NCBI RefSeq assembly: GCF_030064065.1
Contig: NZ_CP125946.1
Location: forward strand, 1,054,001 to 1,118,000
Length of the DNA stretch: 64,000 bases
Reading direction: 5' to 3'
DNA from: Rothia sp. SD9660Na
Lineage (GTDB): Bacteria > Actinomycetota > Actinomycetes > Actinomycetales > Micrococcaceae
Shown: one piece after another, positions 10,125-18,029 of the stretch
Numbering within the stretch: position 1 is the stretch's first letter
Layout: every line of letters begins with the position of its first letter
Made by a program: the position numbers and the translations under genes
The notes under the pieces: model-generated
What the model saw: only the letters and a program-made list of their open reading frames with translations
Database searches by the model: none
Told to the model about the DNA's origin: nothing

Positions 10125-11276
10125 GTGAGCACACGACCCGATCAGGCCGCGGACGGCCAGAACGACGAGACACCCGCCTACCTCACCGAAAGCTACGTCA
10201 CTGAGGACGGGATAGAAATCCCGCCCCCGACCCGCCCTATGGGCCCGCGCCGTCTGAGCCGCTACTACGAAGAGGTCGCTGAATACCTGCGCGCCCTGCA
10301 GCGGGGGGACGAAGAGTTGCCCGAGGTGCCCATGTTTATGGGGGCCATCGAGGGTGTAGAAGTAGAGCAGGACGCCGCCCGCTCCCTGGTTGACCTGTCG
10401 CAGATGGGCAGCATCAGCACCGGTGAGGGCGAGAAGCTCGACGTAGATTTCGATAACACCCGTGCCACTGTGGTCGAAGATCCCCTCGCTCACATTGACC
10501 AGCAGGTTCTCGGCGCTGACTACTCCGAGCAGGCTGAAGCTACCGAGCAGGTAGACTTCGCCGCTGCCGCCGGCGAAATCACCGGTGAAAGTGACTTCGT
10601 GAGCGTTGATGAGCTGCAGGTAGAAGAGCGTAAGGCCGAGGAACCCGTCGTCACCACAAACCCTGAGGCGATTGCCGCTATCATCGCCCGCGCCCAGGCC
10701 AAGGACGATGAATATAGGGCAACCCACCCCGAAGAAGAAACCGAAGCGGAGCTCGCCGAAGACGCGCAGAGCGGTCCCGTCACCGAACTCTTCACCGCAG
10801 GCCAGCACACCCCGGACCTGCCCGCCCCCGTCCGCGCGGTTGATGCCCAGGGCCTGGATCTCACCGAAATTGACACTGCCGATGTGACTGACCCGGCCAC
10901 CAGCACCCTAGCCAGCGACAGTGACGGTGCGGTAGACTCTGATAGTTCTGAAGAAAATGCCGAGGCCCCCGAAGGGTATACCTACGAGCCGCAGGCAGAA
11001 GCGGACGAAGAGACCACCGAGTCTGCACCTGAGACCCCGGTGGCGGCCCCCGGCCCCGACCAGGAAGAAGACGCTCAGCGCTTCAACTTCGCAGGTACCG
11101 TCAAACAAACGGACGAAGCCCCCTCCAGCGACCTTGCCGAAGTGGAACAAGAAGCAGCAGCAACCTACAGCCCAGAAACATCAGAGGGTCGATCCACCGG
11201 CGCTATCGTAGCCGTCGTGGGCCTCCTGCTTCTCGTGCTTGTGCTGGCCACCGTGTGGTTCCTTTTCTTCAGTTAA
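10125..11276 (+). CDS. Acidic tail-anchored membrane protein between nadD and rsfS
   Basis: 383 residues, no recognised catalytic domain. Seen: a strongly acidic, Glu/Asp/Ala-rich, probably disordered region over about 350 residues, with one hydrophobic segment at the extreme C-terminus (GAIVAVVGLLLLVLVLATVW) that would place the bulk of the protein in the cytoplasm if it is tail-anchored. The N-terminal 40-90 residues (RRLSRYYEEVAEYLRALQRG) are the most ordered-looking part. GTG at 10125 has AAGGAAA 5 nt upstream, better than the earlier TTG at 10068. Role unknown; context suggests a ribosome- or envelope-linked function only weakly. Confidence 0.75.
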   Translation: MSTRPDQAADGQNDETPAYLTESYVTEDGIEIPPPTRPMGPRRLSRYYEEVAEYLRALQRGDEELPEVPMFMGAIEGVEVEQDAARSLVDLSQMGSISTGEGEKLDVDFDNTRATVVEDPLAHIDQQVLGADYSEQAEATEQVDFAAAAGEITGESDFVSVDELQVEERKAEEPVVTTNPEAIAAIIARAQAKDDEYRATHPEEETEAELAEDAQSGPVTELFTAGQHTPDLPAPVRAVDAQGLDLTEIDTADVTDPATSTLASDSDGAVDSDSSEENAEAPEGYTYEPQAEADEETTESAPETPVAAPGPDQEEDAQRFNFAGTVKQTDEAPSSDLAEVEQEAAATYSPETSEGRSTGAIVAVVGLLLLVLVLATVWFLFFS

Positions 11277-11335
11277 AGATTTAGTTGAATGAGACCCCAA
11301 AAGGTTTGGGGAATGATTTGCTCGGAAAGGGCGAA

Positions 11336-11788
11336 ATGACTGCAGCTGCAGAGTCTATTGAAGCGTTGAAGGTAGCCGCACGCGCGGCCGACGACATGCA
11401 GGGAACCAACCTGCTGGCCGTCGACGCTTCTGACATTATGGGTTTGATCGACGGCTTCCTAGTCGTCTCAGCCCACAACGAACGCCTGGTCAACGCGATT
11501 GTTGACGAGGTTGAAGATAAGCTCCGTGAAGAACTGGGCCTCAAGCCCCTGCGCCGCGAAGGCCGTGCAGAAGGCCGCTGGGTGCTCCTGGACTTCGGCG
11601 ACATCGTAGTGCACGTACAGCACGAAGAAGACCGCGCCTTCTACGCCCTCGACCGCCTCTGGGGCGACGCCCCCCGCATCGACCTGGGCCTAGAGAGCGA
11701 AGCTGGTGCCATCGATACTGAAGGTGCCGAAGCTGACTTCGAGATCATCACTCCCGAAGCGGATTTGATGAACCAGCGCGAAGACTAG
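11336..11788 (+). CDS. rsfS: Ribosome silencing factor
   Basis: RsfS (Iojap family) binds L14 on the 50S subunit and blocks subunit joining in starvation. Seen: the family pattern from AAKAADD-like start, through VDASDIMGLIDGFLVVSAHNE and RWVLLDFGDIVVHV to FYALDRLWGDAP. 150 residues including an acidic C-terminal tail. ATG at 11336 is chosen because homologues begin MTA-(A)-xES and GGAAAGGG sits just upstream; the TTG at 11285 would add 17 unlike residues. Adjacent to nadD's neighbour as in most bacteria. Confidence 0.94.
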   Translation: MTAAAESIEALKVAARAADDMQGTNLLAVDASDIMGLIDGFLVVSAHNERLVNAIVDEVEDKLREELGLKPLRREGRAEGRWVLLDFGDIVVHVQHEEDRAFYALDRLWGDAPRIDLGLESEAGAIDTEGAEADFEIITPEADLMNQRED

Positions 11789-11811
11789 AAGCTCATCCTA
11801 AGAGGGGTTGC

Positions 11812-11838
11812 GCAGGCTCGCGCTCGCTGCGAGCCTGC
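11812..11838 (+). terminator. Hairpin after rsfS
   Basis: A 10-bp stem GCAGGCTCGC / GCGAGCCTGC with a 7-nt loop. No U tract. Candidate terminator. Confidence 0.5.
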
Positions 11839-12022
11839 TCCACACCCAACTTCCCTGCGTTAGGGGAGTAGGGTGGGGCGTCCTTTTATGGACATAGGTT
11901 GAACAGCCCATGAATATTGTGTGATGCAGTTCATAGGTGCTGGTGGGCTCTCGATTTGCGTGAGCCCTTGTGGGTGCCATAAGATAGAACAGTCGCCGCG
12001 AGAGCGGGGAATAAATGAATAA

Positions 12023-12095
12023 GGGGCTATGGCGCAGTTGGTAGCGCGTCTGCATGGCATGCAGAAGGTCAGGGGTTCGAATCCCCTTAGCTCCA
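12023..12095 (+). tRNA. tRNA-Ala (anticodon GGC), copy 1
   Basis: A 73-nt cloverleaf. Acceptor stem GGGGCTA / TAGCTCC contains the G3-U70 pair that identifies tRNA-Ala; anticodon arm TCTGC-ATGGCAT-GCAGA gives anticodon GGC; T arm AGGGG-TTCGAAT-CCCCT. The 3' CCA is not encoded (the next bases are CGG). Confidence 0.97.
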
Positions 12096-12096
12096 C

Positions 12097-12172
12097 GGGG
12101 GTATGGCGCAGTTGGTAGCGCGTCTGCATGGCATGCAGAAGGTCAGGGGTTCGAATCCCCTTACCTCCACCA
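12097..12172 (+). tRNA. tRNA-Ala (anticodon GGC), copy 2
   Basis: Starts 1 nt after copy 1 and is identical except for a paired change in the acceptor stem: position 5 C to G and position 68 G to C (GGGGGTA / TACCTCC), so pairing and G3-U70 are kept. Anticodon GGC. Here the 3' CCA is encoded (12170-12172). A terminator follows. Confidence 0.97.
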
Positions 12173-12174
12173 TC

Positions 12175-12215
12175 AAGACCGTTCCTGTGAAAGTTTAACA
12201 GGGGCGGTCTTTTTT
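12175..12215 (+). terminator. Rho-independent terminator after tRNA-Ala pair
   Basis: Stem AAGACCG...CGGTCTT with an inner CCTGT/ACAGG stem, followed by six T residues and G. Ends the tandem tRNA transcript. Confidence 0.85.
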
Positions 12216-12289
12216 GCTTAAGGGTAGAACTGGGGTAGGCGCTCGGGTTGAGGGTCTGTTAAGCCATAGAAACTATTGACTTTCGATAG

Positions 12290-12787
12290 GTGGCTATTGA
12301 TAATCGATACATGGATACATTTGCACGGCGAATCCTCATCGCCATACTCACCCTATTCATCGTCGTCCTCTTTCTCGGCCAGCTCCTTGTGCCCATCGCA
12401 GCCAATGAATCAGCCGAGGTCCACCCCGAGGTGCTCCACCTTGTAACCCCCTACTCAACCCTAGGAATAGCCTCCCTGCTATGCTTTCAGCTAGCTGCCG
12501 TCCTGCTGTGCAAGCTACTGGGAAAGAGCGCCACACCCGGCTTCTGGAATGGCGCCACACGGGCTCTTATTCAGGCGGTGGGGGCGCTCTGCGTCCTGGG
12601 CTTTGTTATCCCTGCTGGGGTGGCGATACACTTGTGTGTCACGATGAATGCCGGCGGCGTGCTCATTCTGCTTGGCCTAGTGATGTCAACCCTGGCCGCA
12701 ATCGGGTTTATTTGCGTTACCTGTTTAGCGGTCCGCACCTATGATAAGGCCCGCACCGAGCATGAAGAATTGGAGGCCGTCATTTGA
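12290..12787 (+). CDS. DUF2975-type four-helix membrane protein
   Basis: 165 residues with four predicted transmembrane segments (about 12-36, 54-75, 90-112, 120-142) and almost no soluble domain. This resembles DUF2975 proteins, which are commonly encoded just before a small Cro/C1 regulator, exactly as here: its stop overlaps the start of the next gene by 3 nt. Function unknown; membrane partner or sensor for the regulator is an inference. GTG at 12290; an in-frame ATG at 12311 is an alternative. Confidence 0.72.
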   Translation: MAIDNRYMDTFARRILIAILTLFIVVLFLGQLLVPIAANESAEVHPEVLHLVTPYSTLGIASLLCFQLAAVLLCKLLGKSATPGFWNGATRALIQAVGALCVLGFVIPAGVAIHLCVTMNAGGVLILLGLVMSTLAAIGFICVTCLAVRTYDKARTEHEELEAVI

Positions 12788-13011
12788 TTAAGGTCAAGCT
12801 CAATGTGTTGCTTGCCGAACGGGGTATGAGCGTCAACGAATTCGCGGAGGCTGTTGGTATTACCCCAGCTAATATCGCTGTACTGAAAAACGGGCGTGCG
12901 AAAGCGATACGCTTCACCACTCTCGAAAGCATTTGCAAGGTACTCGACTGTAGTGTGAGCGACGTTCTCGAATTCGTGGACGACGAAGGGCCAGCTAGCT
13001 TCGAGCGGTAG
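12784..13011 (+). CDS. Cro/C1-family small transcriptional regulator
   Basis: 75 residues, essentially one helix-turn-helix domain: LNVLLAERGMSVNEFAEAVGITPANIAVLKNGRAKAIRFTTL is read in two parts as the XRE DNA-binding fold, followed by the typical ICKVLDCSVSDVLEF end. Resembles the YozG/HTH_26 type. TTG start overlaps the stop of the DUF2975-type gene, so the two are translationally coupled and probably work together. Targets unknown, most likely its own operon. Confidence 0.85.
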   Translation: MIKVKLNVLLAERGMSVNEFAEAVGITPANIAVLKNGRAKAIRFTTLESICKVLDCSVSDVLEFVDDEGPASFER

Positions 13012-13132
13012 AGCACCGGAGAAGTAACTAGGCAGGAGGCTCGACCTAAAGAGTCACATCTCGAAGGGCCCAGGAGTTCTTTAGATCCTCAAGCCCTGTG
13101 AAACCTTGGGGCTGGGTACACCACGGATAGGG

Positions 13133-13921
13133 CTATAGGGAGTAGAGCCTCCTCTGGTTCTCTTGTAGAACCGGTGCACAGTCCTCGCCGCGCTCAGCCG
13201 AAATGCACTCGATAAGCCGGCGCAGGCGTCCGCCCACTTCCTGCGCAAAAAGCTGGGTATCGAGCGCGTCGGTAGGCTGCTCGGGCAGGTCTGTCTCCAA
13301 AAGCAGGCGATCTGTGGGCACTTGGCGGAAGTACGCCCGTCCGCGCTTGCTCTCAACCATCTGCGGATGAACCGAAATGCACCCACCTGCCCTCATCAGC
13401 CGAGTCAGCTCGTCACTCGTTCCCCCAAACCGGTGAACCACTGGAACGATAGGGGAGCTGGGCACATCAAGCTTCTCAAAAAGATCAAGCATCGCCGTTG
13501 TTGCGCGGACGGCGTGCAAAGAGAGCACATAGGGCTTCTCAGTAGGTTGCCCATCCGCTGCCTGGAGAACCGCACTCAAAATGCGGCGCAGGGCCTCTAC
13601 CTGCAGGTCGGCAGGGGAGGCCTCCAAGTGGCGGGGCAGAAAATCTAAACCAATCTCACCAATCAACCGGGTGCTTCGCACCTCAGCCTCAAAAATCTCA
13701 AGCTCAGCCTCAACCTGGGCAGACGAGGCCATCTGCCAGGGGTGAAAACCAAGAGACAGCAGGGGGCCATCTGGGGGAGCAGTTTCCCGAAGTTGCCGGT
13801 AGGCTGAGGGCTTCAGGGTCTGGGCAACCACCTGGACGCCCTGGGCTCGCAGCGCCTCGTCAAACGCTGGACGAAGCGCCGGGGCTAGGAAGTCATAGTG
13901 AAAGTGGGTGTCAAGCAGCAT
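13133..13921 (-). CDS. TatD-family metal-dependent hydrolase
   Basis: TIM-barrel metal-dependent hydrolase/DNase of the TatD family. Seen: N-terminal DTHFHYDF (metal-binding His 6 and 8), LSLGFHPWQM, the metal ligand Glu in LIGEIGLDFLPR, His in LSLHAVRATTAM, and LLLETDLPEQ near the C-terminus; 262 residues. ATG at 13921 is used because MLLDTHFHYDF is the family start; the reading frame extends further upstream into the preceding gene. It begins 1 nt after the stop of tcdA, so the two are an operon. Confidence 0.87.
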   Translation of the reverse strand: MLLDTHFHYDFLAPALRPAFDEALRAQGVQVVAQTLKPSAYRQLRETAPPDGPLLSLGFHPWQMASSAQVEAELEIFEAEVRSTRLIGEIGLDFLPRHLEASPADLQVEALRRILSAVLQAADGQPTEKPYVLSLHAVRATTAMLDLFEKLDVPSSPIVPVVHRFGGTSDELTRLMRAGGCISVHPQMVESKRGRAYFRQVPTDRLLLETDLPEQPTDALDTQLFAQEVGGRLRRLIECISAERGEDCAPVLQENQRRLYSL

Positions 13922-13922
13922 G

Positions 13923-14765
13923 CTAGCGGGGCTGAGGCAGGTGCTGACCTGCGGCGTCCTCCTCTCCCGCCTGGGAACCAAGATAGGGAGGCGCCGGAAT
14001 CTCTTCCATACCGGCCAGCTGACGAATCACCTTACCCGCCAACATCTGCCCCATAATCGGGGGCATGTAGCTCATCGACCCCAGAGTCTCACCCTTAGCC
14101 TTAGCCCCGGGGACCTTCTCCACCTTGAAAGGCAACTCGGTGGAAAAGAGCACCTCAAGCCCGTAAATCTGGCGCTTGCGGCACTCGGCGCGAACCACCT
14201 TCGACATAGAACAGTTGTAGGTGCGGCGGATATTAGCGAACTGCAGCATGGTCGGGTCAAGACGGTTCGCCGCGCCCATCGACGCCACCAGGTTCAGACC
14301 CCGCTCAGCAGCCCACTGGTAGACAGCCAGCTTCTGGGTGATGGTATCGATGCAGTCAATGACATAGTCAGGGCGGGGGAACTTATCCAGAGTCTCAGCC
14401 AGGTTATCGGGGGTAAGGAAAACCCGCTCGGCGGTAACGGTGCAGTCGGGCTGGATCTCCTTAATCATGCCCTCCATGACCTCGGCCTTGACCTTGCCCA
14501 GGGTGGAGGTAAACGCCAGGGCCTGCCGGTTGATGTTGCTTTCTTCCACGACGTCGCGGTCCAGCACAATCAGGTTGCCGACACCGCCGCGGGCCAGAGC
14601 CTCAGCGCAGGCAGAACCTACGCCGCCAAGACCCAGCACCATGACGGTGGCGTCCTGAAGTTTCTGCAGGCCCTCGTTCTTAAAAAGTAGCCTCAACCGG
14701 GCAAAACGTTCGCTCTCAACACCCACAGGGTCTCCTCGAAAAGTCAGTGCGTCTAACCTGGACAT
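13923..14765 (-). CDS. tcdA: tRNA threonylcarbamoyladenosine dehydratase
   Basis: E1-like ThiF/MoeB-fold enzyme that cyclises t6A37 in ANN-decoding tRNAs using ATP. Seen: FARLRLLF start region, ATP-binding GLGGVGSACAEALARGG (about 46-62), adenylate-pocket ESNINRQ, DCIDTITQK, the CRKR segment and SMSYMPPIMGQMLAGKVIR at the C-terminus. ATG at 14765 (MSRLDALTF) gives 280 residues; the upstream in-frame start at 14801 adds 12 unlikely residues. Coupled to the TatD gene downstream. Confidence 0.88.
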   Translation of the reverse strand: MSRLDALTFRGDPVGVESERFARLRLLFKNEGLQKLQDATVMVLGLGGVGSACAEALARGGVGNLIVLDRDVVEESNINRQALAFTSTLGKVKAEVMEGMIKEIQPDCTVTAERVFLTPDNLAETLDKFPRPDYVIDCIDTITQKLAVYQWAAERGLNLVASMGAANRLDPTMLQFANIRRTYNCSMSKVVRAECRKRQIYGLEVLFSTELPFKVEKVPGAKAKGETLGSMSYMPPIMGQMLAGKVIRQLAGMEEIPAPPYLGSQAGEEDAAGQHLPQPR

Positions 14766-14848
14766 TATGCCATATGGGTGGGAGCAGGGCGTGTGCCTCA
14801 TGGGTTGAGGTCTTGAGCTGCAGATAACCCAGTCGGTAGGATTGAGGT

Positions 14849-15073
14849 ATGACCACCAAAATTAGTATCAGCTTAGCGGACGAAACGGTTGAGGCTCTCG
14901 ACCGTTTTATCGCACAAAGGAAATTTGCTTCTCGGTCATCTGCCATTAAAGCAGCCATTGATCAGATGACATCCGTAGACCTCACTGATGAATACGCCAG
15001 AGCACATCGGGAATGGGCAGAGTCTGGTGAAGAAGATGTGTGGGGTCAGACTTCAGGAGACGGTCTTGTATGA
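14849..15073 (+). CDS. Ribbon-helix-helix antitoxin of a MazEF-like pair
   Basis: 74 residues. The N-terminus TKISISLADETVEALDRFI is a ribbon-helix-helix DNA-binding pattern (beta strand then two helices); the acidic C-terminal part would wrap the toxin. It overlaps the toxin start by 4 nt (ATGA), the normal antitoxin-toxin coupling. Expected to neutralise the toxin and repress the operon. ATG start. Confidence 0.85.
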   Translation: MTTKISISLADETVEALDRFIAQRKFASRSSAIKAAIDQMTSVDLTDEYARAHREWAESGEEDVWGQTSGDGLV

Positions 15074-15417
15074 GACGAGGTGACGTCTACTGGGTAGATT
15101 TTGAGCCTGCCCGAGGGAGTGAGCCCAACAAGAAAAGGCCTGCCATCATCGTGAGTAGGGATGAATCGAATACTTATGTAGCCCATCACGGTATCGGGAC
15201 ACTGACGGTTGTTCCATTGACCTCTAATACTAGATTTATTGCTTCGTTTCAGGTGCTCTTGGCCCAGGACGAAACCGGCCTATCTACCGACTCAAAAGCC
15301 CAAACAGAACTTATAAGAACAGTATCTGTGGATCGTATCGGCGACTATATAGGTACCTTATCGAGAAATAAAGTTTGGGAACTAGATGAGGCTTTGAAAG
15401 TTCATTTGAATCTGTAA
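15070..15417 (+). CDS. MazF/PemK-family endoribonuclease toxin
   Basis: mRNA interferase of the MazF family. Seen: MRRGDVYWVDFEPARGSEP, KKRPAIIVSRDE, TVVPLTSNT, KAQTELIRTVSVDRIG and LSRNKVWELDEALKVHL, covering the whole fold; 115 residues, normal. ATG at 15070 lies in the antitoxin stop with AGGAG about 10 nt upstream. The earlier in-frame ATG at 15040 is less likely. Appears intact, so the pair is probably functional. Confidence 0.9.
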   Translation: MRRGDVYWVDFEPARGSEPNKKRPAIIVSRDESNTYVAHHGIGTLTVVPLTSNTRFIASFQVLLAQDETGLSTDSKAQTELIRTVSVDRIGDYIGTLSRNKVWELDEALKVHLNL

Positions 15418-15485
15418 GTGGTCAGCTCAGGGCAGAGGTGCTGGTATTTGAAAACAGGTAATGCATGTTTCTCGGAGGAACTTTA

Positions 15486-15818
15486 GTGACGATTTATCAC
15501 ATAGCTTTGCCCGAAGACTGGGAACAAGCGCAGAAACTTAAGGTGTGGGTTCATTCGACACGTGGAGTGAGTATCAACGAGCAGGGATTCTTGCACGCTT
15601 GCGCGGATATGGATCAGGTAAAGCGAGTTTCAGACTTCATCTATGGTGACAGGCCAGATATTCTCGTCCTTGAAATCGACCCCCGTGAATTAGAGCCTGC
15701 TGGGTTCACTGTTCGATGGGAACCAGCAGACCCTTCTGATCCTAGTTCCGAGTTGTTTCCGCATGTTTATGGAGGGCACCTACCCCTGTGCCTGTTCAAA
15801 GTTTTACATCGCAAGTAG
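15486..15818 (+). CDS. DUF952 domain protein
   Basis: 110 residues matching the DUF952 pattern: IYHIALPEDWEQAQ, GFLHACADMDQVKRV, LVLEIDPREL and FPHVYGGHLPL near the end. DUF952 has been related to ADP-ribosyl/glutathione-transferase-like folds but has no settled function. GTG at 15486 is preferred because GGAGGA lies 6 nt upstream and homologues begin with (M)-x-IYH. Monocistronic; followed by the palindrome at 15849-15919. Confidence 0.85.
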   Translation: MTIYHIALPEDWEQAQKLKVWVHSTRGVSINEQGFLHACADMDQVKRVSDFIYGDRPDILVLEIDPRELEPAGFTVRWEPADPSDPSSELFPHVYGGHLPLCLFKVLHRK

Positions 15819-15848
15819 GTAATACAAGCACATCCAAAGATTGTGATA

Positions 15849-15919
15849 GACGAAAGTGCGTCATATCGCTGAGCGTGCACCTGCCATGTGCACGGTGGGC
15901 GATATGACGCACTTTCGTC
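15849..15919. repeat. 71-bp palindromic element with 21-bp perfect arms
   Basis: Arms 15849-15869 and 15899-15919 are perfect reverse complements over 21 bp. Between them lie two copies of the palindrome GTGCAC (15875-15880, 15888-15893), which also pair with each other. No ORF and no U tract, so it is not an ordinary terminator. It sits 74 bp left of the IS insertion. Nothing else recognised in 15819-15984. Confidence 0.75.
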
Positions 15920-16691
15920 AGATAGGCAACGTAGCCTAATGCGAACTAAGGGTAAAAGGGTGATTCAGCATCAACCACTTAGGTCTATTTGAGGGTTATA
16001 GGCAGAAAAGTGTGTCCCCAACACCCCCACAACCCAACAACCACAAGACAACCAACCCCACACATTAGCCCCACAAGCTAACCTAAACCAAGTGAGCCCA
16101 AAAACCCCACATGCCTGATATGCAACCAACGAACCAAACGCAACGGCACCACCAGCGCAGGAACCACACGCTACCGCTGCACCCACTGCGGCGCCAGCAG
16201 AACCATCAAACGCCCCACCAGCACACGCAAACACCAACTAGCAGCCTTCATCACCTGGCTCACCAGTAAAAACACCCAGTAACACACCACCCTAGGAGCT
16301 GGACGAACCTTCCGCGCCAATACCGCCTGGTGCTGGAACATCACCCCACCAATCAAACAAACAGGCCAAATCCACCACGAAATCCAACTCGATGGCATCT
16401 ACATCAGCGGCATGGTCTGCATCATCGCCTACAACCACAGCGTTGGTGTCATCGACTACCAATGGGCTAAAAATGAGAACACCGCAGCCTACCAAGCTTT
16501 ACTCTCACGCATCCCAGCCCCAGATGTAGCCATCGTAGATGGCGGGGCTGGCTTTGCCAGCGCCGCCAAAACATGCTGGCCAGAAACACGGATCCAACGC
16601 TGCCTAGTGCACATTTATAGAAACACCAGAGCCCTGCTCACTAGCGCCCCACGCACTGAGGCTGGCAAGTCCTTATTAAAGATTTCTAGAG

Positions 16692-18029
16692 GGGACTGTC
16701 AGGAAAACGGTGTACCCCCCCCAACCCCAACAGGAGAAAATAACACCATGACAACAGAACACCAACTCGCCCAAAACCTCATCACCCAAGCCAAAGAACA
16801 AGGCCTAGACCTCAGCAGCGACACCCTACTCAAAACCCTCACCCAAGACATCATCCAAGCTGCCCTCGACGAAGAACTCACCGACCACCTCGGCTACCCC
16901 AAACACGCCGAAAACCCCAACCAGACAAGCCAAAACACCAGAAACGGCTACCGCACCAAAAGAATCCTCACCGACACCGTCGGCCCCATCGACATCAAAG
17001 TCCCCCGCGACCGCGACGGCTCCTTCGAACCGACCATCGTGCCCAAACGAGCCCGTCGACTCAAAAACGTCGATGAAATCATCCTCTCCCTGGCCGCCAA
17101 AGGACTCACCTACGGTGACATCGCAGCCCACTTCGAGCAAATCTATGGGGCCAGCATCAGTAAAGACACCATCAGCCGTATCACCACAACGGTCCTTGAC
17201 CAGATGAATGAATGGGCCGCCAGGCCCCTAGAAACGGTCTACCTGGCTGTGTTTATCGATGCAATCTACCTGAAAGTCCGCGAAGGGCAGGTAAGCAACC
17301 GCCCCTTCTACGTGGCTATGGGAGTCAACGTCGAAGGCGCTAGGGATGTGTTAGGAATCTGGGCAGGCCCTGAAGGGGCAGGCGAATCAGCCAAATTCTG
17401 GCTACAGATCCTGACCGAGCTGAAGAACCGTGGCACCGCTGATATCTTCTACCTGGTCTGTGATGGGCTCACCGGCCTGCCTGAGGCCGTGAATGCGGTC
17501 TATGAACGCACGATTGTGCAAAACTGCGTCATTCACATGATCCGCAATTCCATGCATTACGCCCCCAGGCAGCACTGGGAGGCGATTTGCCGGGATTTGA
17601 AGCCGGTCTATCAGGCGGTGACCGAGCAGGCTGCGCAGGCGGCTTTGGAGGCCTTTGGGCAGAAGTGGGATGAGAAGTACCCGGCTATTAGTGCTTTGTG
17701 GTGGCGTCGCTGGGAGGAATTTATTCCTTTTTTGTCGTATGAGATGGAGGTTCGTCGGGTGTTGTATTCGACGAATGCGATTGAGTCTTTGAATGCTAGG
17801 TTGCGGCGTTCTGCCAGGTCGCGTGGGCATTTTGTGTCTGAGGAGTCAGCTTTGAAGTTTATGTATTTGACGGTTCGGTCTTTGGATCCTTCAGGTGCTG
17901 GTGCCCGGCGGTGGATGACTCGGTGGAAGCCGGCATTGAATGCTTTTGCTATTGTTTTTGGTGATCGGTTGCCGCAGGTGGCTGGTCGCTAGATTTGTTG
18001 TGGGTTTACACCGTTAATCTGACAGTCCC
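16692..18029 (+). mobile_element. Inner insertion sequence, IS256 family, apparently intact
   Basis: 1338 bp bounded by imperfect inverted repeats beginning GGGACTGTCAG (left) and the complement of CTGACAGTCCC (right), three mismatches in the first 23 bp. Flanked by an 8-bp target duplication TTCTAGAG (16684-16691 and 18030-18037). It carries one full-length transposase and is inserted in the same orientation inside the older IS. Family assignment rests on transposase type and duplication length. Confidence 0.93.
16748..17992 (+). CDS. IS256-family (mutator-type) transposase
   Basis: 414 residues, full length for the family. Seen: N-terminal DELTDHLGYPKHA-type region, TVGPIDIKVPRDRDGSFEP, DDE catalytic segments FIDAIYLKVR, LVCDGLTGLPEAV and STNAIESLNARLRR, and the QNCVIHMIRNSM motif characteristic of mutator transposases. 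ATG at 16748 is chosen; the frame stays open upstream to 16412 only because it runs in from the interrupted outer transposase. Presumably active. Confidence 0.93.
   Translation: MTTEHQLAQNLITQAKEQGLDLSSDTLLKTLTQDIIQAALDEELTDHLGYPKHAENPNQTSQNTRNGYRTKRILTDTVGPIDIKVPRDRDGSFEPTIVPKRARRLKNVDEIILSLAAKGLTYGDIAAHFEQIYGASISKDTISRITTTVLDQMNEWAARPLETVYLAVFIDAIYLKVREGQVSNRPFYVAMGVNVEGARDVLGIWAGPEGAGESAKFWLQILTELKNRGTADIFYLVCDGLTGLPEAVNAVYERTIVQNCVIHMIRNSMHYAPRQHWEAICRDLKPVYQAVTEQAAQAALEAFGQKWDEKYPAISALWWRRWEEFIPFLSYEMEVRRVLYSTNAIESLNARLRRSARSRGHFVSEESALKFMYLTVRSLDPSGAGARRWMTRWKPALNAFAIVFGDRLPQVAGR

Noticed and set aside
15849..15919. Palindrome considered as part of the IS end
   Set aside because: The IS ends are fixed by the inverted repeats and target duplication at 15985-15993, which exclude it.
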